From Adiantum capillus-veneris (taxonomy: Eukaryota > Streptophyta > Polypodiopsida > Polypodiales > Pteridaceae): a DNA stretch of 64,000 bases. Shown here in pieces: positions 59,460 to 64,000 of this stretch. The notes under the pieces were generated by a model. The model saw only the letters and a list, made by a program, of their open reading frames with translations, did no database searches and was not told where the DNA came from. The stretch spans positions 75,773,372 through 75,837,371 of the forward strand of contig CM043953.1 in the NCBI GenBank assembly GCA_014529385.2, written 5' to 3'. The position numbers were made by a program, and so were the translations under genes. The first letter of the stretch is position 1. Each line of letters opens with the position of its first letter.

Positions 59460-60900
59460 ACCCAAAGAAGATAGAGCTTTTATTCCAATTAAGTTCAAAT
59501 GACCTAACCGTGATGCCACAAAGACCTAGGTAGTTAGTTGTCAATTGTGTTTTTATGTACTTGAACTTTAGGAACATGCAATGAATAAAGTGTATCACAC
59601 TTATCTCCTCTAATTAAGATCAAATATCGCTTTTGAATCTTCCATGAACCATTTCCAAGACATATGGGTAACCACAAGACATATGCCTAACAACAAAAAA
59701 TATGGTGAGATTAGGTGCATGAGTTAGAATGCTAAGAACAAACGGATAACCATTGGCAAGCTTGAGATGTACTTCTCATACACCAATAATGTCACAAGCA
59801 AAAGGAGACTAGGTAAGGACAATCTTTTAGTGGCTTCGAAGTGAAAATCCCAACAAGCATGATTATTTCTTGAAGAAAGAAACATAAGACATTACATATA
59901 GTAACATTGCATAGGAGTATTTAGTTGCATTGCAAATATTTTCATCTTAACTATCTATTACAATTAGGGCAACAATGAGACTTGAATTTTTAATGAGATC
60001 ATCTCCAACATTGACCTTTTTAGGAACATTAGTAAACATTAATTAGTTTTGTGTGATGCTAGTTGTTGGATATAGGCTATTATGTAGACTTTCAAGATCT
60101 CTAAACAAGTAATGAGGCTATCATGCATAGGAGCGGGGACAAATAGGTGTTATCATTATGTAACAACCTTCAATATGGAGAGCTTCAATGCCAATCTTGA
60201 ATAACCCATATAATATCAATAACGAACTTCAATGTGGTCATTGTAGGAAAATTCCAACAAAACACGAGGTGAGGACCTCCTTATCTTTACATATTGACAG
60301 AGGTCTCGAAACATATTAATAAAGTAGGGATTGTTAGAGAATATCGAATGGTAAAAAAATTTGCACTATATGTAAGGTATTTAACATAATGTTAGTTAAA
60401 AAGGTTTTAAGTAAGGCAATGTGATCAACATCGGTGCCTCATTCCATCCATGTGTGGATGCTACATTGTACATACAAACCTTTCACTTTATTTTAGTAAA
60501 AGGGGGATGGTTTAAATTGACTACAAGATTTAGAAGAAAGTGTAGATTGGATTTCAAATAAGGTGAGATTTCAGGATGCCCTTTTCAAAAGGAAAGTTGA
60601 AATATGGAAGACAAAATACATATATATTATCACATCAAAAATATATTGCATTTAAGAAAGAGTGAAAGCAAGTAGGAGCAAAAAGAGAGAGAGAAACTTT
60701 AAAGGTCAAAGGTGGGCACATAGTAAAGCCTTCTTAGAAGGCTAGAAAGGAATCAAATGATGAAAAAATGGTCCAAGGTTAAAGGGAAAAGATGAGGATG
60801 CCCCGCATCAAGATATTCCCCACAGTAGTAAAGGACGCTTCCAAAAATCAAAAGAGGATTTGACAATACAACAAAAGGAGAGGCTAGATAAATGAGTGAG
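59460..60900. other. Unassigned degenerate region
   Basis: No ORF or terminus recognised. Probably decayed copia sequence given its neighbours. Confidence 0.3.
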
Positions 60901-61081
60901 TCCATTTTATAATAAGGATGGCTATTTCTTGGATGAGAGCTTCATCACTCGCCCCATGTCATCAGAGGCTGAGTACTAGTGGCTATGTGTGTCTGCGTGC
61001 AAGAGGCATAAAGGCAGCTTGGCCAAATATCTTCTGGTTTAGCTACACCACCCTGAGTTTCCATCATCTTTCATACAAGAC

Positions 61082-61501
61082 ATGGAGGCACCCCGGAAGC
61101 TTGTTGTGGAGATATGCTCAGCTCACAACCTCATGCCCAAGGATGGCGAAGGATCAGCAAGCGCCTACGTTCAAGTCGATTTTGGTGTTGAAAGGAGGCG
61201 GACCAAAACCAAGCCAAAGGACCTTAATCCCGTATGGGAGGAAGCTTTTGAGTTCCTATGGCTTCCTCATTCTGATGCTTCTTGTCATGATGTGTGTGTT
61301 GAAGTGACTATCTTCCATGAAATGCGAGGCCGTGCACCCAAATTCATGGGTACAGTGTGTGTTCCAGGTTCTTTGTTTGCTAAGAAAGGGGAAGAGACAC
61401 TCATTGTCCACAACTTGGAGAGATGGGGTCTTTGTTCCCAAATCAAGGGAGCGATCAGCATGAAGGTGTACTACTATACTGAAGAAGTGCCAAATGCATA
61501 A
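61082..61501 (+). CDS. Single C2-domain protein, MCTP/QUIRKY N-terminal type, 139 aa
   Basis: Starts MEAPRKLVVEICSAHNL and reads one complete C2 domain: PKDGEGSASAYVQVDFG (loop 1), RRRTKTKPKDLNPVWEEAFE (the NPVW strand), VEVTIFHEM, FMGTVCVPGSLFAKKGEE and the end GAISMKVYYYTEE, then a TAA eight residues later. The pattern is that of the first C2 domain of plant MCTP proteins (FTIP, QUIRKY), which bind membranes at ER-plasma membrane contacts. Those are 700-1000 residues with three or four C2 domains and membrane segments; here only one exists. The calcium loop 3 reads HEMRGRAPKF, without the usual Asp pair, so Ca2+ binding is doubtful. The frame is intact. It may be a stand-alone small C2 protein or a truncated duplicate. 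Confidence 0.82.
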   Translation: MEAPRKLVVEICSAHNLMPKDGEGSASAYVQVDFGVERRRTKTKPKDLNPVWEEAFEFLWLPHSDASCHDVCVEVTIFHEMRGRAPKFMGTVCVPGSLFAKKGEETLIVHNLERWGLCSQIKGAISMKVYYYTEEVPNA

Positions 61502-61865
61502 AGCATGTCAGATTTAGGGTTTAGGCAGACCTAAGGCACAAAAACCAAGTTTGAATTGAGATTTGCACAAAGCCATGACTGCCAGAATAGAAGCCATTTT
61601 CTAACCAAGAGTTTGCAGGACACTACTGTATCAATTTATATTCGAAAGATGTTTCCATATAACTTGGATGAATTTCCATATTGTACACTAGTACGGGCAG
61701 CCTCCTTCGGCAGCCTCTCTCTCTTTCTCTCTCCCTCTTTATAGCGTGTCCAAGAGCTACTCTTATTTTTGGAATTTAGCCTCTTCCATCTCGCAGCTTG
61801 TGCCACGTGTAAAGGACAATCCCTTCCGCCATATTATGTTAGTTTAGATTTCAAAATGTTAAGAA

Positions 61866-61871
61866 AATAAA
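61866..61871 (+). promoter_or_regulatory. Possible polyadenylation signal of the C2 gene
   Basis: AATAAA about 365 bases after the stop codon; a plausible but unproven signal. Confidence 0.3.
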
Positions 61872-61879
61872 CTTACTCC

Positions 61880-63135
61880 AATTTGCCGGTCCCATGTGAC
61901 ATGTCCCATGTTAAATTCGTCAAATTTCTTCATAACCTTGATTTTGGCTTCCATTTTAATTTGTTGGCTTCATTCCGCTGCAAACTTTTTTCCAGGTTCA
62001 ATCCCTTCCTCCCCCTTCCCCTCCCCCTCCCCCTCCAAAACACACACCCCTTACAACAGCATGTAATTCCACCGGCACTTCAACTTCCGAGCACACAACA
62101 ATCAAGGCAAACCATATATAATGCACCTCTGTCCTCAAAAGCAGCTAATGAAAAATCTTCATACCACAGATGGAAAAAAATCAACTTGAGGCCAAAAATG
62201 AGAGGAGAACAACCAACAACTCTAGAAATAAGCTCATGCCATGACTATAAAAGAAAGGAACGCAAAATAGACCGATCTCACTGGAGGTAACTTTCTTGTA
62301 CCACTACAAAATCATGCCATTAAAAATTATATACCGAGGAGATTATGACTCATATTTATCTGTACGTCATAATATGTTCTGGGAAAGATTCCTTTATTGC
62401 AGAAACCGGACAAATGCAATAGTTCACTCCAAAAGTCACAACAATTAAAACCCTTCCAGCTCAATCTCCTTCTGATTAACTCTTTAGCACTATGGCCCAC
62501 ACCCTTCAGCAGAGAGATGATTTTGTCATTGCAACACTATGGTATCAATAGAGCAATCCCCAATTCATGCCTTTAAAGTCGGACCTACAAGATTCTCATA
62601 CTAAACTACTTACACAGACGAGCGTTGCAACAAATGGCTAAACTTGGTAGATGAAGCAAATGGCTAAACTGGGTACATGTAGCTTCACGACAGTCACAAT
62701 GATAAATAAAATTTGAACATCACTTCAAAAAGGACTCCAAGAGAAACTTCAACAACACTCTGTTCCTTACAAAGCAACACATGCATAATCTCTGCATTCG
62801 AAAGTTTACAAAACACCTCCAATAAGGTTAAGATTTCAGAAGAATAACAGTTATGATATCCTGGCACCTTAATCAGGGGTAAGGAGTTCAATGATTTTAC
62901 AAAAAAAAATGCCTCTACAGTTTCTATCGGGAATGTTAACCACAGCAAAATTGACACTGGGTAGCAGCATCTTGTCCATGTAGGTACTTGGCATACATTT
63001 TTGTTCTATATGCTTAGCCTTATAAGTCCTTCGATGTCGAGCCTCTTCCCAATACGCATTATGCCTGCTCTCACTAGCTGCTTGTAAGTTGACATCTACT
63101 TTGCCTGCCACGCTTTGAAAAGCATGAAAAACAAA
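61880..63135. other. Unassigned region between C2 gene and right-edge exon
   Basis: No coding text recognised. A C-rich run CCCTTCCCCTCCCCCTCC lies near 62012. It may hold the 3' untranslated region or gene end of the minus-strand exon at 63142. Confidence 0.3.
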
Positions 63136-63141
63136 AAGAAC

Positions 63142-63356
63142 TTAAGAGTCTTTCATCACATGATCGTCTCTGTCTCCATTATCTTTCAAAGGTGAAACAT
63201 CATCCTCCTTGGATAAGGGCGCGTTTTCTGAGTCCAAAGATTTATCTGCCACTTCCACATTCTCTTGACAAGCATTCACAACCTCTGACTTCCGTTTCTT
63301 TTCTTGGCCTTTCTCCTTGGCTTCTGACTTTTTGATAGCATTGTCTTTGCGAAACT
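63142..63356 (-). CDS. Possible last exon of a lysine-rich protein
   Basis: After an acceptor (TATTCACAG, 63357-63365) the minus strand reads FRKDNAIKKSEAKEKGQEKK, then RKSEVVNACQENVEVADKSL and SKEDDVSPLKDNGDRDD, ending at a TAA. The hydrophilic, charged composition with good codon coherence fits the C-terminal tail of a nuclear protein, with the (CT)n tract lying in the preceding intron. No upstream exon was found inside the window and no family was recognised. Confidence 0.4.
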
Positions 63357-63382
63357 CTGTGAATATAGAATATAAGCATGGG

Positions 63383-63387
<5 letters not shown>

Positions 63388-63448
<61 letters not shown>
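63388..63448. repeat. (CT)n microsatellite
   Basis: About 30 CT units. Confidence 0.95.
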
Positions 63449-63452
<4 letters not shown>

Positions 63453-63585
63453 GCGCCACTGCTGCTGCCCCCTGTGCGCGCCACTGCTTCACCCCCTGCG
63501 CGCGCCACTGCTGCTGCCCCCTGCGCGCACCACTGCTGCTGCTGTTTCACCCCCTGCGTGCTCCACTGCTGCTGCTGCTGAATCC
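63449..63585. repeat. GC-rich minisatellite
   Basis: About five diverged copies of a 24-33 bp unit, CCCCCTGCGCGCGCCACTGC with CTG triplets. GC content is far above the surroundings. Gln/Ala/Gly-rich open frames across it are repeat translations. Confidence 0.85.
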
Positions 63586-63812
63586 GTTGTGGCTGACCTG
63601 TTGCGACTGCACGCTGCCAAGGCTGTAGCACTTGCCGCTGCCTCACTGTTGCAGCATTACCAAGTGCACCAGGCCCGCTGCCCCCAATCTCTCACACACG
63701 GATACATACCCACACACACACTACACACATACACGCATACACACAAGTACTCCCTCTCTTCCCCTTCCCCTCTTCTTCACAATATGAAGAGAGGGTAGTT
63801 ACGAAGACAACC

Positions 63813-64000
63813 ATGTCTTCCCCCATCATCAAGACGCCGGCATCGACAATGAAGACAACCTTCATGCTCACGAACAAGAGGCTTGCACAATTGGAGAAGG
63901 ACATGAAAGAATGGCGGATGGAGAGAGAGATATGGGAGGAGGAGAAAGCCACCTTCATCAAGCTATGGAACGAAGAGAAGGAGGACATGAGAGCGGAAAT
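63813..64000 (+). CDS. Start of a charged coiled-coil protein, truncated by the window
   Basis: ATG at 63813 opens MSSPIIKTPASTMKTTFMLT followed by NKRLAQLEKDMKEWRMERE and EEEKATFIKLWNEEKEDMRAE to the window edge (62 codons, still open). Heptad-like spacing of L, M, I and W suggests a coiled coil. The Ser/Thr/Pro leader before a charged helix resembles some retrotransposon gag starts, but I cannot name a family. Confidence 0.45.
   Translation, partial: MSSPIIKTPASTMKTTFMLTNKRLAQLEKDMKEWRMEREIWEEEKATFIKLWNEEKEDMRAE

Noticed and set aside
63242..63646. Gln/Ala-rich minus-strand frame
   Set aside because: Translation of the GC-rich minisatellite and CT tract, in a different frame from the candidate exon.

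Overview
The window looks like nuclear DNA of a land plant with a large, repeat-rich genome. The basis is plant-type chromoviruses with an initiator-Met-tRNA primer site, Helitron, hAT and LINE remnants, a plant MCTP-type C2 protein and a lachrymatory-factor-synthase-like protein. Base composition and intron density do not settle the lineage; a fern or another seed-free plant is a guess. Only two genes look intact, and over 80% of the window is transposon or simple repeat.

Layout. 1-6018: internal part and 3' LTR of a Ty3/gypsy chromovirus (copy A). 6156-14661: a complete copy of the same family (copy B), with two LTRs of about 1.56 kb, PBS, PPT and a near-matching 5-bp target duplication, all its ORFs broken. 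15.0-17.3 kb: a minus-strand Ty1/copia remnant (LTR start and gag) with a hAT-type MITE inside gag. 17347-21488: a minus-strand non-autonomous Helitron with recognisable ends and internal repeats. 21.3-23.9 kb: a LINE 3' end between two copies of a segment that includes the Helitron 5' end, then further Helitron-5'-end-like fragments. 26.49-33.80 kb (minus): a decayed but nearly complete autonomous Helitron-like element with an intron-containing RPA-like gene, a DUF6570-like N-terminal region, an HUH Rep, a PIF1-like helicase and an apurinic-type endonuclease domain at the C-terminus. The last is a Helentron/Helitron2 trait and the most interesting content here.

34.98-35.85 kb (minus) holds a fragment of a FAM135-type lipase-like host gene and a possible small C-terminal exon. 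A tRNA-like SINE lies near 37.1 kb and a copia pol remnant at 37.97-39.24 kb. The first intact gene, an SRPBCC/lachrymatory-factor-synthase-like ORF, is at 39619-40164 (minus). 41-45.35 kb is a dense field of (CT)n(CA)n microsatellites, ending in a second minus-strand Helitron 5' terminus at 45352. 46.2-52.9 kb is chromovirus copy C, badly deleted. It abuts a different, older gypsy element (52.9-57.1 kb). 57-60.9 kb is degenerate, with two copia integrase pieces in opposite orientation. The second intact gene, a single-C2-domain protein, is at 61082-61501 (+). The right edge carries a possible last exon of a lysine-rich protein (minus), a GC-rich minisatellite and the start of a charged coiled-coil ORF that runs off the window.

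The genes do not form a pathway. The biology is nested transposition and decay: the chromovirus copies share lesions in stages, and the Helitron machinery lies beside non-autonomous Helitron ends it may or may not have mobilised.
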